A stretch of DNA of 50,229 nucleotides. Origin: a virus. The notes beneath the pieces are model-generated. The model was not told where the DNA came from, ran no database searches, and saw only the letters and a list, made by a program, of their open reading frames with translations. A program made the position numbers and the translations under genes. This document shows, one piece after another, positions 18,148 to 26,908 of the stretch. Positions within the stretch are counted from its first letter, which is position 1. The number at the start of each line of letters is the position of its first letter. The stretch covers positions 1 to 50,229 of IMG/VR virus record IMGVR_UViG_3300045051_000794. One strand, given 5' to 3'.

Positions 18148-18893
18148 GAGGCCTCGGCTGCAACTGTTGCAAATGCCCCGACTGTTGCAAAGGCGTGGCG
18201 TTTGAGTGGGACGTCACCATCAACATGGTCGATCGGCCAAAGAACGAGACCGGTCTGCCGACCGGCAACAACTGCAATATCTGCGCGACGGAATTGTCTG
18301 GCGTGTTTTCCTTGTCTGATCGTGGCGGTGCTTTTGGTCGGGGCGGGCCGTGCTCGCGGCGGTACCACACAAACTGGGGCGGCGTGCCGTTCTATTGTCC
18401 CGATGACACATATTGCTATGGCACGGGAAGCCCGCTGCCTGGTGGGGTAAAAGATCCGACCAACGACTCTGGCACCATCTGGGACCCGTGGGGAACAACA
18501 ACAACGGCGGATGCGTGTACCCAAGTCGTTTCGCAAACCGTCGAGGCTTCGGTCTACTGTTCAAGCGACACCGAATACACCGTCGAGGTCGCCGTCACGA
18601 TCGTTTTCTGGCTTCAGATGGAAGATCAAACATTCCATTCGCACCTGACAAATTGTGCCGTCGAAACGCATGAGGAGACAGAAGTCCTCGGAGGTTTGGT
18701 TGGCTTCGTGAACACGTTCTTCTGGCGCCGGACGATCGCCATCGACGACTTGGACTGCGACAGCTTGGCCGACTTCGAGGTCCCCTACGACTCGAAGACC
18801 TGCCGCTGCCTCGACGACTATCCGGCCGACCCGGAGTATTACATTTGCGACCCGGAGATCGGGCCGGGTCCCGTGTACTTGAATTCCGTATGA
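18144..18893 (+). CDS. Cysteine-rich tail-operon protein
   Basis: A 249 aa protein with 18 cysteines, six of them in the first 15 residues (CNCCKCPDCC). The rest are spread singly or in CRC and CNIC pairs. There is no signal peptide. The N-terminal cluster suggests metal binding. The remaining beta-rich part fits a tail tip or adhesion protein. The start ATG overlaps the preceding stop. Confidence 0.5.
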   Translation: MRGLGCNCCKCPDCCKGVAFEWDVTINMVDRPKNETGLPTGNNCNICATELSGVFSLSDRGGAFGRGGPCSRRYHTNWGGVPFYCPDDTYCYGTGSPLPGGVKDPTNDSGTIWDPWGTTTTADACTQVVSQTVEASVYCSSDTEYTVEVAVTIVFWLQMEDQTFHSHLTNCAVETHEETEVLGGLVGFVNTFFWRRTIAIDDLDCDSLADFEVPYDSKTCRCLDDYPADPEYYICDPEIGPGPVYLNSV

Positions 18894-20329
18894 GTCACTG
18901 CGTGTTCGACGGGTTGACGTGCATCTACTGCGGCTGGAAGGCTCGCGTCGCCGGTACGAAGCGCGTCTGCCCAAAGCTGGTCGGTAAGCCAGGCACCTTC
19001 GAAGCTCAAGTGAGCCGCTACGCATCGGAGCTTGGGGCGTGGATCGCAGCCGGCTCTCCCAAGCGAACCGACGGCCAGGTCGACGAGCTGCATGTGATTT
19101 GCAGTTCAAACGACTGCGGCAAGTTTGAGGATGGGCGCTGTGGCGCCTGCGGGTGCGCGATCAACAAAAGCCGATTCGGTTGGGCAAACAAACTCCGCAT
19201 GGCGACAACGCGTTGCCCCCTCCCGGTCCCGCGTTGGGTCGAGTCGGCCGGGCCCGTGCCTGAAGGCATGCGAGTTGGTCTGATCCTGCCCAACCTGCTG
19301 TCGGGCGGCGTGGAACGCTGGGCGGTGACGCTCGCGAAGTATCTCGCGTCGGGCGAGCTCGGGGCGCGAGTCTCGGCGCTCGCGTTCGTTGGGCGCGAAA
19401 GCCAAGCGGTCGAGTCGCTGGCGAGCGAGTTCTCGCAATATGCCCCCATCGTCGCCAGCTTCGAGGCCCCGTGGGCGTACCGCGTTCCGTCGCCGGCCGA
19501 GACGATTCGAGCTGTGGCGCTCGGCTCTGACATCCTGGCCGTGTGGGCCGTCACTGGCGAGCTGCTGCGGGCGGTGCGCGCGACGGGAAAGCCGATCGTA
19601 GGCGTTGCTCACTGCGCGGCCGAATGGTGGGCGAAGGACTCCTCCGAGGCGGTCGATCATTGGGTTGCCGTGGCTGATGCCGCCTTGCCGGCGATTCCCG
19701 GGGAAAAGGCGACCGTCATTCGAAACGGGATCGACCTCGATCGACTAATCCCGACGGAGTCGCTAGAGGCGACCCGGGACGCGGCGGGCATTCCCCGGGG
19801 CTGCAAGGTCGCCGTGTCGATCGGGAGGTTCGCGCGCGAGAAACGGCTCGACCTGGCGTGCCAAGCACTGGAGCACCTGCCAGCCGACTGGCGGCTATGG
19901 CTGGTCGGCGACGGGAATCAGGAATGGACGTGCCGCGCGGCGGCCGGCGCCCACGCCGACCGCCTGATCGTGAGCCCCGCGCGGCAGGACATTGGCAACG
20001 TCCTCGCGGCCGCGGACGTGGCCGTCCTGACGTCGGCCGCGGAAGGGTACGGGTTGGCACCGGTCGAGGCGATCGCAGCCGGCATCCCGCTTGCGGCGAC
20101 TCGCGTGGGGGTTCTGCGCGAGTTTCCGAGTTACGCGGCCGAATGGATCCCACTGGAATGCCAGCCGGCCGAAGTTGCCAACGCTGTTCTCTCAGCGTCT
20201 CTGCGGCATCGGGAAACGCTCAGCGCTCTGGCTGATTTCGCGCGGATGGAGCACTCGGGCGCGGCGATGGCATGCCGTTGGACGCAGTTTCTGATGTCGG
20301 TCATCAAGCTGCAGCAGGCCAGAAAATAG
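18890..20329 (+). CDS. Glycosyltransferase family 4-like (GT-B) with N-terminal Cys-rich zinc module
   Basis: Predicted to transfer a sugar from a nucleotide sugar to an unknown acceptor. Residues 1-115 hold a Cys-rich part (C4, C11, C14, C27, then a CGACGC cluster). The GT-B core starts at MRVGLILPNLLSGGVERW and contains the linker RNGIDLDRLIP, the GRFAREKRLDLA donor-site strand and the E-x7-E motif EGYGLAPVE near residues 385-393. It overlaps the tail gene upstream (ATGA), so it is expressed with the virion genes. Likely acceptors are tail or capsid proteins, or host surface glycans. Confidence 0.8.
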   Translation: MSHCVFDGLTCIYCGWKARVAGTKRVCPKLVGKPGTFEAQVSRYASELGAWIAAGSPKRTDGQVDELHVICSSNDCGKFEDGRCGACGCAINKSRFGWANKLRMATTRCPLPVPRWVESAGPVPEGMRVGLILPNLLSGGVERWAVTLAKYLASGELGARVSALAFVGRESQAVESLASEFSQYAPIVASFEAPWAYRVPSPAETIRAVALGSDILAVWAVTGELLRAVRATGKPIVGVAHCAAEWWAKDSSEAVDHWVAVADAALPAIPGEKATVIRNGIDLDRLIPTESLEATRDAAGIPRGCKVAVSIGRFAREKRLDLACQALEHLPADWRLWLVGDGNQEWTCRAAAGAHADRLIVSPARQDIGNVLAAADVAVLTSAAEGYGLAPVEAIAAGIPLAATRVGVLREFPSYAAEWIPLECQPAEVANAVLSASLRHRETLSALADFARMEHSGAAMACRWTQFLMSVIKLQQARK

Positions 20330-20404
20330 TAAGGATCGCGACTTGCGGCAGCATGTGTCTCTGGACAAAGATACGGCTGAATTGCCCATTGAGTACGGTG
20401 AAAA

Positions 20405-21103
20405 ATGCCATCTATCGCATCGTGCCCGCACTGTTCGCAGATTTGCGAAGTCGACGAGAACACCGCCGGACGCGAGGTAATTTGTCCACGCTGTGCCAAA
20501 TCATTTTCTTCGCCAATTCAGTCGCCAGACGTCCTCGATACTCGCCGCGGTTCTGTCGTGGTGTCACAAGCCGCAAGACCGGAGACACACCTCGGACCAG
20601 TGCCACAGTACGTTTCCGGCCCGATCCTTATCAATGCTGCTCCGATACCTCAGGAGCGTCTTGATGCAGGTGGTTGGTTTTTGCGGTCCTTTTCAACAAC
20701 CATGGGCATCGTCGTTGCAATTGTGGCAGTGCTTGGATCAGTATCTGCGCTTGTTTGCGGAGGTTGCCTAGTGATCTCCGGTTCGATTCTTTCGGCCACG
20801 CGACCTTCAACCGCGAGGGTCGATCTGTCGTCCACCGAGATTGCCAAGAAAATCGCACTTCCGTACCTCTCAAAACATGGGATTGATGAACTCGACGACT
20901 CGACTGCGCTTGTTTCATCGCCAACGGAGATTCAGTTGGTTGGAAGTTCGAAAAATACGTCGTGGGGACAGCGGATTTGGTTCAAGGTGGATTTTGATGC
21001 CGAGGCGTATAGTCGAAGCGGGAAACTCGAATTGAAGTCGGTCTCGATCGACGGAAAGGTTGTTTACGACAAGGCGTCCGAAAGTCCTCTCAAAGGTGAG
21101 TGA
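20405..21103 (+). CDS. Zinc-ribbon membrane protein
   Basis: A 232 aa protein. Residues 7-32 form a CPHC...CPRC ribbon of the type very common in planctomycete membrane proteins. A single transmembrane segment (about residues 98-130, GIVVAIVAVLGSVSALVCGG) follows. The C-terminal domain is soluble and beta-rich. Lower GC and AT-rich third positions differ from the tail genes, suggesting a separately acquired moron. Function unknown. Confidence 0.6.
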   Translation: MPSIASCPHCSQICEVDENTAGREVICPRCAKSFSSPIQSPDVLDTRRGSVVVSQAARPETHLGPVPQYVSGPILINAAPIPQERLDAGGWFLRSFSTTMGIVVAIVAVLGSVSALVCGGCLVISGSILSATRPSTARVDLSSTEIAKKIALPYLSKHGIDELDDSTALVSSPTEIQLVGSSKNTSWGQRIWFKVDFDAEAYSRSGKLELKSVSIDGKVVYDKASESPLKGE

Positions 21104-21579
<476 letters not shown>

Positions 21580-22824
21580 ATGGCCAAGTCTACCCGCGCC
21601 GCCGCGCGCCGGAAACCCCGCGCCACGCTTTGGCTGCATTCCGGCTCGGGACAATGGGCGAAGAAGATCCGGGGGAAGGTCTACTACTTCGGCACAAACT
21701 TTGACGAAGCCCTCCGTCGGTACATGCGGGTCAGGGATGATCTCGAGGCCGGCCGACCGTTGCGGAGCTGGTCGACGGCAGACATCGACGGTCTGACGTT
21801 GATCGAGCTGTGCAATCACTTCGCCGCCCACAAGAAGCACCAGGTGGCGATCGGCGAGTTATCTCCGCGGTCGCTCGCGGATTACGTGGCGACGTGCGAA
21901 CGGCTCATGTCCCACTTTGGAAAGGGAGTAGTGGTCGACCAACTACACCCCTCCGATTTGCTTGCCTACCGCCGCGTCATTGCCGAGAAGTGGGGAATCC
22001 ACGCCTTGGGAAACGAGGTGGCCAGGGCTCGCGTAGTTTTGCGGTTCGCCTTTGAAGCGGGACTCATCAAGCATCCCATCCGCTTTGGCGAGTTCCGGCG
22101 CCCGAAGAAGGCCGCGATCCGGAAAGAGCGCGACGCCGCCGGCGAGCGAATGTTCGAGTCCGCTGAGCTGCGGCAGATCATCGAGGCCGCAGGGCCACAC
22201 CTGAAGGCCATGATCTTCCTTGGGCTCAACTGCGGCTTTGGCAATGCCGACTGCGGAACGCTTCCCCGGTCGGCCCTCGATCTCGACACCGGCTGGATTA
22301 CTTATCCGCGGCCCAAGACGGGTGTCGTTCGACGAGCAAAGCTCTGGCCAGAGACCGTCGAGGCTCTTCGGAAATCGCTCGAGCTGCGCCCGCAGGAAAG
22401 GACAACGGAGGACGAGGGGATTGTTTTCCTCACTCGTCGGCGGGCTCGCTGGCACAACGGTGCCGAAGGTTCGGCCCAATCAGCACTGTCCCTTGAGTTC
22501 CGCAAGTTGCTGCTCAAGCTGGGGCTCTATCGCAAGGGGCGTTCGTTCTACACGCTTCGGCACGTGTTTCAGACGGTCGGCGACGAGACAGGCGATGAAA
22601 CTGCCGTGCGGATGATCATGGGGCATGCGGACAACTCGATGTCCGCGACGTACCGCGAGCGGTTTCCAGACGCGAGATTGACGCTGGTCGCCGAACACGT
22701 GCGGGCGTGGTTATTTCCAAAATCGCACGACTCGGAAATTACCTCCCCGACAGCAGGGCCGACGAACGTGGAGCGTGCGACAGAGGCGATTGTCGCAGCG
22801 GCCAAGGCGGGCGCAAAAGAGTAG
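21580..22824 (+). CDS. int: Tyrosine recombinase / integrase
   Basis: Integrates the phage into the chromosome by site-specific recombination. It is 414 aa. An N-terminal DNA-binding part opens with a GSGQWAKKIRGKVYYFG segment typical of planctomycete integrases, followed by a SAM-like core-binding domain. The catalytic part shows YTLRHVF (box II Arg and His), MGHAD (His) and the nucleophile Tyr in SATYRERF. The usual box I Arg (GLR) is replaced by NCGFGNADCGTLP, a feature I associate with this planctomycete subgroup. It lies 155 bp downstream of the tRNA half-site. Confidence 0.9.
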   Translation: MAKSTRAAARRKPRATLWLHSGSGQWAKKIRGKVYYFGTNFDEALRRYMRVRDDLEAGRPLRSWSTADIDGLTLIELCNHFAAHKKHQVAIGELSPRSLADYVATCERLMSHFGKGVVVDQLHPSDLLAYRRVIAEKWGIHALGNEVARARVVLRFAFEAGLIKHPIRFGEFRRPKKAAIRKERDAAGERMFESAELRQIIEAAGPHLKAMIFLGLNCGFGNADCGTLPRSALDLDTGWITYPRPKTGVVRRAKLWPETVEALRKSLELRPQERTTEDEGIVFLTRRRARWHNGAEGSAQSALSLEFRKLLLKLGLYRKGRSFYTLRHVFQTVGDETGDETAVRMIMGHADNSMSATYRERFPDARLTLVAEHVRAWLFPKSHDSEITSPTAGPTNVERATEAIVAAAKAGAKE

Positions 22825-22872
22825 GGGCCAGCCAAATCGGACTCGAACGCAGATTATCGAGTTGCGCCAAGT

Positions 22873-23604
22873 TTACGCGGTCGCCTTGATCTTTCGTCGC
22901 GAACGAAGCTGCTCCTGAATTCTCGCCCAGTCGCACTCGCCGGAAATCCGAAAGCTGCAAAAAAGCTCATCGCAAACGTAGTTTTTTGCGCACCGTTTGG
23001 AGCGAAGCACTCCACGAACGAGGGTTTCGACAATGCGGGCAGTGACCAAGTCGATCGGCCAGTGGCCGTCGATTTTGACAACCTCCGAACGACTTTCGAG
23101 GAGCGAAAAGGCTTTGCGAACCGCCGTTAGCAACTCGACCTTTTCGAATTCGTTCGGGATCTCTCCGCGACCCGATGACACGCGTGAAACGCCCACGCGA
23201 GGGTCGACGTCGATCAAAAATACAACGTCCGGAACAGGGGCGAATTCAAGCATCTGCTGGAGCACAACCTCTGGGTTTCCACCTCGAGCGCCTTGGTACG
23301 CGACCGTCGAGTAGAAATAGCGATCCAGGACGACAATTTTGCCGGCGTTCAACGCGGGGCCGATCACTTCCGCGACGTGTTGACGCCGATCCTGCGAAAA
23401 CGCCTCAAGTTCTTCCGCTAGTGGAAGTCTTCCGGTCGTTGCGGACGCGCGCACTTTTTGCCCCCAGGGGCCGTCTGTAGGTTCTTTGGACTGAACCACA
23501 TCCTCCCCAGACGCTCGAAGAGCAGCAACGAGCCAGTCCACTTGCGTGGTTTTGCCAGCTCCGTCGATTCCCTCGAAGACGATGAAGATTCCCGGTGCGC
23601 TCAT
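22873..23604 (-). CDS. tmk: Thymidylate kinase
   Basis: Phosphorylates dTMP to dTDP for DNA synthesis. The protein of 243 aa has P-loop GIDGAGKTT near residues 12-20, a DRYFYSTVAYQGA segment (DR[YF] motif) and a lid region with SRVSSGRGE. The C-terminus is about 40 residues longer than usual and basic. Start ATG 23604 (MSAPGIF) is chosen because homology-like sequence begins there. It converges with int, and it is the last gene of the leftward group. Confidence 0.85.
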   Translation of the reverse strand: MSAPGIFIVFEGIDGAGKTTQVDWLVAALRASGEDVVQSKEPTDGPWGQKVRASATTGRLPLAEELEAFSQDRRQHVAEVIGPALNAGKIVVLDRYFYSTVAYQGARGGNPEVVLQQMLEFAPVPDVVFLIDVDPRVGVSRVSSGRGEIPNEFEKVELLTAVRKAFSLLESRSEVVKIDGHWPIDLVTARIVETLVRGVLRSKRCAKNYVCDELFCSFRISGECDWARIQEQLRSRRKIKATA

Positions 23605-23731
23605 GGCGGCGATGGTAGCGAGTGTTAACGTCACGGGCAACGGCGAAGACAAAACGCGACTTATAAATGGATTCCGATCTAAAATCCCGGGCCCCCTCCC
23701 TGAGGCCCGGTTTGCTCCTCGCCCACCCTTC

Positions 23732-24220
23732 CTATCGCGTTGCGGCCTCAAAAGCGGGCACGGATTTCCGAGATTTCTTCGGAACGACCGCAAATAGCCC
23801 GAACGCTCGCAGGTGATCCTCTGATTGCTCGGCCGCGATCCGAAGGACGTCCTTGGCCAGCCGCAGGTCCTCGGCCGAGTCGGTCAGCACAGGGCCGAGC
23901 AAATCCACAGGCCTGGTCAGGTCCAACGGGTCGTAGGCGCCAATCCGAAACACCGGCACTTCGAGCTCGCGCACCGATCGCGCCGAGTCGAGGTAGAACA
24001 TCCGCCTGGCTCTTAGGTCCAAGTCGTAGCCCGACGCGAGAAACCGACCGCGGCGGAGCCAGGGGTTGAGCCAGATCGTGATCGGGTCGAGCGGGTCCTC
24101 CTCGAGATCGCGAACCGACTCAATCGCCAGGCGCCGACGCCTCAGGCGCGTCCGGGCTCCAATCCGATTGTCGGTCGGGTAACTGAACGAGAGCACGGTC
24201 CCAGCAGAATACGGGGCCAT
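23732..24220 (-). CDS. WYL-like small protein
   Basis: A 162 aa protein with the strand pattern of a WYL ligand-sensing domain: FSYPTDNRIGARTR, then IESVRDLEEDPL, then FLASGYDLDLRARRMFYLDSA. It has no HTH, so it is a stand-alone sensor-like domain. Single-domain relatives occur in planctomycetes. It follows a good promoter and a long leader. Role unknown, possibly regulation. Confidence 0.5.
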   Translation of the reverse strand: MAPYSAGTVLSFSYPTDNRIGARTRLRRRRLAIESVRDLEEDPLDPITIWLNPWLRRGRFLASGYDLDLRARRMFYLDSARSVRELEVPVFRIGAYDPLDLTRPVDLLGPVLTDSAEDLRLAKDVLRIAAEQSEDHLRAFGLFAVVPKKSRKSVPAFEAATR

Positions 24221-24331
24221 CGTGAGCCTCCCAGAACGGGAGCTTCCCTGCCAACGCAGCACGTCCTGCTGCCGGATGACGGACCGGCGGGCCGGGTTCC
24301 ACCGCCTACGCGGCTTGGGTGACGGCGGCGG

Positions 24332-24359
24332 ATTGTAGTGTACGGAATGGCAGTGTCAA
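24332..24359 (-). promoter_or_regulatory. Sigma70-type promoter with structured leader
   Basis: On the minus strand, TTGACA (24359-24354), a 16-bp spacer and TACAAT (24337-24332) are present. Transcription would start near 24325, leaving a leader of about 105 nt before ATG 24220. The leader contains CCGG-CCCG-CCGG, CAGCA-GGACG-TGCTG and CTCCC-GTTCT-GGGAG hairpins. It probably drives the WYL-like gene and dTMP kinase. Confidence 0.6.
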
Positions 24360-24423
24360 GCTGCATCGCAAGTCGATTCTTGGCAGCCTAAAGGGCCATG
24401 CTTTGAAACTGCCTCGCTGACGC

Positions 24424-25332
24424 CTAGGGCTCAGAGTCTAAAATCGCGTCCCAATAGTCGTGTTCGTGCACGATAAGAATTGGCGTCCCCTTCCTGCGAA
24501 GCGTCACCGCCTGTTCGACCTTTCTTCCGTAGCAGCAATAGGTCCAGCATGGATTTCCGTCGGCACCGATCACCAGATAGTTGACCGCTTTCGTGACAGT
24601 CTTCGAAAAACGTCCGCCTCGCGACGCTACTTGCGCGGCAAGTTGATCTCGTGAAACGCGTTCCGATTTCCCGGTAAAACAAAACGTACGATCCTCGAAG
24701 ACAATTTCGGGGCAGACGGCGCAGACTCCGCCAACCAGTGAATCTTCTTGATCATCTGATGGCAGTTCAATCGTTTTGCTATTGCCAGGGAGATCTGTGA
24801 AATCCTGAAAGAATGCCATCATTTGCGCATGTTCTTTCTGGTCAATCTTCCCGTCCCGAAGAACTGTCATGAGCAGTGACTCAAATTCGTCGTACGGCCA
24901 AAGTGTACGTAAGTGCTGGTGCTGATCGATCCAAGCTTGAAGCCCGACGAGCTCCTTTTCATTCAATTCGCCATCTGCCGTGATACCGCCGCAGATCGCT
25001 TGAAGTCGCTGCATGTCAGACGTCACATCATCGAAGAATCTGTTTGGGCTCGTGTATTTTCCACAGAGCCACAGAATATCTGCCTTTTCTTCTTCGTCGA
25101 TTGCTCCGTCCTGAATAATGTCCAATACCTTGTCAACTACCTCGTTGAAAGGATGGACGTTAGCGTACACGCGGTACTCGTCCATCCATTGGCTAATTGC
25201 GCCTACCTCAATGTCGTTCACCTTGCCATCCATCGCAACACCTCGAAGCAAGCCTTCGAGCGTATGAATAGCACGGTCAAGTCGAGATCGACTTGTGAAT
25301 TTCAGGTATTTCTTATTGTCTGAGTTTAGCAT
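24424..25332 (-). CDS. TerB-like/BRCT domain protein
   Basis: A 302 aa protein. The first 180 residues contain two TerB-like helical repeats, each with a DGxxxxxE element (MDGKVNDIEVG, RDGKIDQKEHA). Residues about 210-300 form a BRCT domain (FCFTGKSERVSRDQLAAQV, then GGRFSKTVTKAVNYLVIG) like that of NAD-dependent DNA ligase. BRCT domains bind DNA ends or nicks and phosphopeptides. No ligase catalytic domain is present. Base composition is less GC-rich than the structural genes, suggesting an accessory acquisition. Confidence 0.75.
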   Translation of the reverse strand: MLNSDNKKYLKFTSRSRLDRAIHTLEGLLRGVAMDGKVNDIEVGAISQWMDEYRVYANVHPFNEVVDKVLDIIQDGAIDEEEKADILWLCGKYTSPNRFFDDVTSDMQRLQAICGGITADGELNEKELVGLQAWIDQHQHLRTLWPYDEFESLLMTVLRDGKIDQKEHAQMMAFFQDFTDLPGNSKTIELPSDDQEDSLVGGVCAVCPEIVFEDRTFCFTGKSERVSRDQLAAQVASRGGRFSKTVTKAVNYLVIGADGNPCWTYCCYGRKVEQAVTLRRKGTPILIVHEHDYWDAILDSEP

Positions 25333-25398
25333 TTGAACCCGCCATCGAAGATTCGCGTATCGGAGTTGTGTCCAGAGGCTGCCTTGACGGCGGCGACA

Positions 25399-25839
25399 TC
25401 ACTTCTTCGGCTTCGACCGCGTGTGCGGCTGGACGTAGGTGCCGTCCTTACGGTAGTAGCCCTTCACGTGCACCTCGGTCCCCGGCGTCTTTTTGTTTGA
25501 CGACGTCGATGGTCTCGGCGCGTAGGCGATCGCAGGCGTTTCCCGCTTCGTTGAAGGCTTGATTTCGGGGGCGGAACTCAGCGTCGAGGCAAGCGGTTCC
25601 TTGTCTTCCACTTGGCTAAGCAGCCACTTTGCCAAGTAGCGGCGATCGTCGTCGCTCAGGTTGTCCATCAGGATCGAGGCGGTCGAGCCGTCGTCCTTAA
25701 CGACCTTCACGCCAAGGTTTGCCAAGCGGGCGACAGTCTTCTCTCCGGACTCGCGGTCAGTCCAAACGTGGTTTGGCTCCACCGCGAACGCAGGCGCGCA
25801 CAACGAGACAGCCACCAGTAGAAGCAGGGGCAGACGCAT
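25399..25839 (-). CDS. Secreted SHD1-like protein
   Basis: A 146 aa protein with an N-terminal signal peptide (MRLPLLLLVAVSLCAPAFA). Next is an SHD1-type segment (WTDRESGEKTVARLANLG...LSDDDRRYLAKW), typical of planctomycete secreted proteins. The C-terminal motif HVKGYYRKDGTYVQPHTRS is also widespread in bacteria with this architecture. No enzyme motif is visible. Possibly a lysogenic-conversion protein. Confidence 0.7.
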   Translation of the reverse strand: MRLPLLLLVAVSLCAPAFAVEPNHVWTDRESGEKTVARLANLGVKVVKDDGSTASILMDNLSDDDRRYLAKWLLSQVEDKEPLASTLSSAPEIKPSTKRETPAIAYAPRPSTSSNKKTPGTEVHVKGYYRKDGTYVQPHTRSKPKK

Positions 25840-25860
25840 GATAGGGCTCCAAAAGTCAGG

Positions 25861-26367
25861 TTACTTCGATCGTTTCGAAACCTTGTTTTTGGGCAGTTTT
25901 GGCGGCGACGATGTTTTCTCGCGACGCGTCGCCTCGTCGCCAATCTCGGCCGTGATCTCTTGGGCAGTCCGCGGCTTCGCCTTCGGCTTCGCTGGTGGCG
26001 CGTCTCCAAGCTCCGCGCGCCGCAGCTCCGCCATCTTCGCGTTGATCTCCACCTCGCTGGCGCCCGCCGGCAACGCGGCGCTTGCCCGCTCGCGTAGCTT
26101 GGCGGCCTCGAACTCGACGAGGGCAATTCGAAACTCATCTTCATCGGGACGGAGCTTCTGACCGCGGCGGGCCGGAAGAAGCATGCCCTTCTCGATCAGA
26201 GATTGTTCGAACTCCTCTCGTTTGTCGCGGGGAATTGCCCGCAAGGCGGTCATGAATCGACCGTGATGCATTTCGCAGAGCCCTCGTCGTCGCGACGGCT
26301 TGGGTTCGTCGCAAAGAATGCATTTTCCGGCTCGATCGCGTTCTGTCGCCAACTGCTCTGGAGTCAT
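25861..26367 (-). CDS. Small zinc-finger protein (left member of divergent pair)
   Basis: A 168 aa protein. Residues about 13-60 hold CILC...RRGLCEMHHGRF, a C-x2-C-x10-C-x2-H finger, then a helical segment AIPRDKREEFEQSLIEKGMLL. The C-terminal half is charged and Ala/Pro/Lys-rich. The first 60 residues closely parallel the protein of the gene transcribed in the opposite direction at 26603. ATG 26367 (MTPEQL) is preferred over an in-frame ATG at 26403. Position beside the divergent control region suggests a regulator. Confidence 0.6.
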   Translation of the reverse strand: MTPEQLATERDRAGKCILCDEPKPSRRRGLCEMHHGRFMTALRAIPRDKREEFEQSLIEKGMLLPARRGQKLRPDEDEFRIALVEFEAAKLRERASAALPAGASEVEINAKMAELRRAELGDAPPAKPKAKPRTAQEITAEIGDEATRREKTSSPPKLPKNKVSKRSK

Positions 26368-26387
26368 GTTCTGAAGTTTTTCCGAAA

Positions 26388-26471
26388 TTGTTCCGCAACG
26401 CAAGGCTATTCACAACAAATACTTGCGTCGCGACAATGCGAGGACAACGGAACAACGGAAGAACAATGCGA
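26388..26471. repeat. Operator-like repeats in divergent control region
   Basis: The inverted pair TTGTTCCG (26388-26395) and CGGAACAA (26448-26455) and the direct repeat ACAATGCGA (26433-26441 and 26463-26471, 30 bp apart) lie between the two divergent genes. Spacing of about three helical turns suits cooperative repressor binding. The binding protein is unknown. Confidence 0.5.
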
Positions 26472-26499
26472 TTGACACGGGAGAACGACGCGATAACAT
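26472..26499 (+). promoter_or_regulatory. Rightward early promoter
   Basis: TTGACA (26472-26477), 16-bp spacer, TAACAT (26494-26499). It starts directly at the end of the second ACAATGCGA copy, so a protein bound there would block the -35 element. It would drive the genes from 26603 onward. Confidence 0.55.
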
Positions 26500-26602
26500 C
26501 TCGGCACGTGACCGCAAGGATTGCTGAATCGGATTCGGTCGCGGGATTTGTTCGCATCGGACGTGGGACGGACCTGCAACTCAAGTGAGGAGGCACCGTC
26601 CG

Positions 26603-26905
26603 ATGCTTGCACAGATGTCGAGGTTCTTATCCATGTCGAGCATTACCGCGAAACCGTCTGTTCGCGAGAAGGTTCGAAGCCGAGTGATTGCCGGTGAGTG
26701 TCTCATCGACGGATGCGCGAAGTGCGGAGAGCGTCGCAGAGGACTTTGCGATAGCCACTACACGGCATTCCTCCGGGAACTCAATTCTCGACCGCGAGCT
26801 GAGCGGGCGGATTTTGAGGCGCAGGCGATTCGAGAAGGCCTGATCCTCGCCGTTGGTGAGACCAAAGAGATTAAATCCCCGTCCCCCTTCGCGAACGTCG
26901 GGTGA
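26603..26905 (+). CDS. Small zinc-finger protein (right member of divergent pair)
   Basis: A 100 aa protein. It contains a CxxC...RRGLCDSHYTAF finger followed by RPRAERADFEAQAIREGLIL, aligning with the left divergent protein. Start ATG 26603 lies 9 nt after AGGAGG (26588-26593). It is the first gene of the rightward early operon, as cro is in lambda. Function as a regulator is inferred from position only. Confidence 0.6.
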   Translation: MLAQMSRFLSMSSITAKPSVREKVRSRVIAGECLIDGCAKCGERRRGLCDSHYTAFLRELNSRPRAERADFEAQAIREGLILAVGETKEIKSPSPFANVG

Positions 26906-26908
26906 CGC

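Noticed and set aside
22830-22868. A T-loop-like string (TTCGAGTCC on the minus strand) just downstream of int, perhaps the 3' half of a tRNA and the second attachment half.
   Set aside because: The flanking five bases do not pair as a T stem and no acceptor strand is found, so the match is too short to support a tRNA.
22873-24220. dTMP kinase and WYL-like genes as host chromosome, marking a prophage end.
   Set aside because: Phage genes continue on both sides and no second attachment half is visible, so they are more simply explained as phage-carried genes; a host origin by transfer remains possible.
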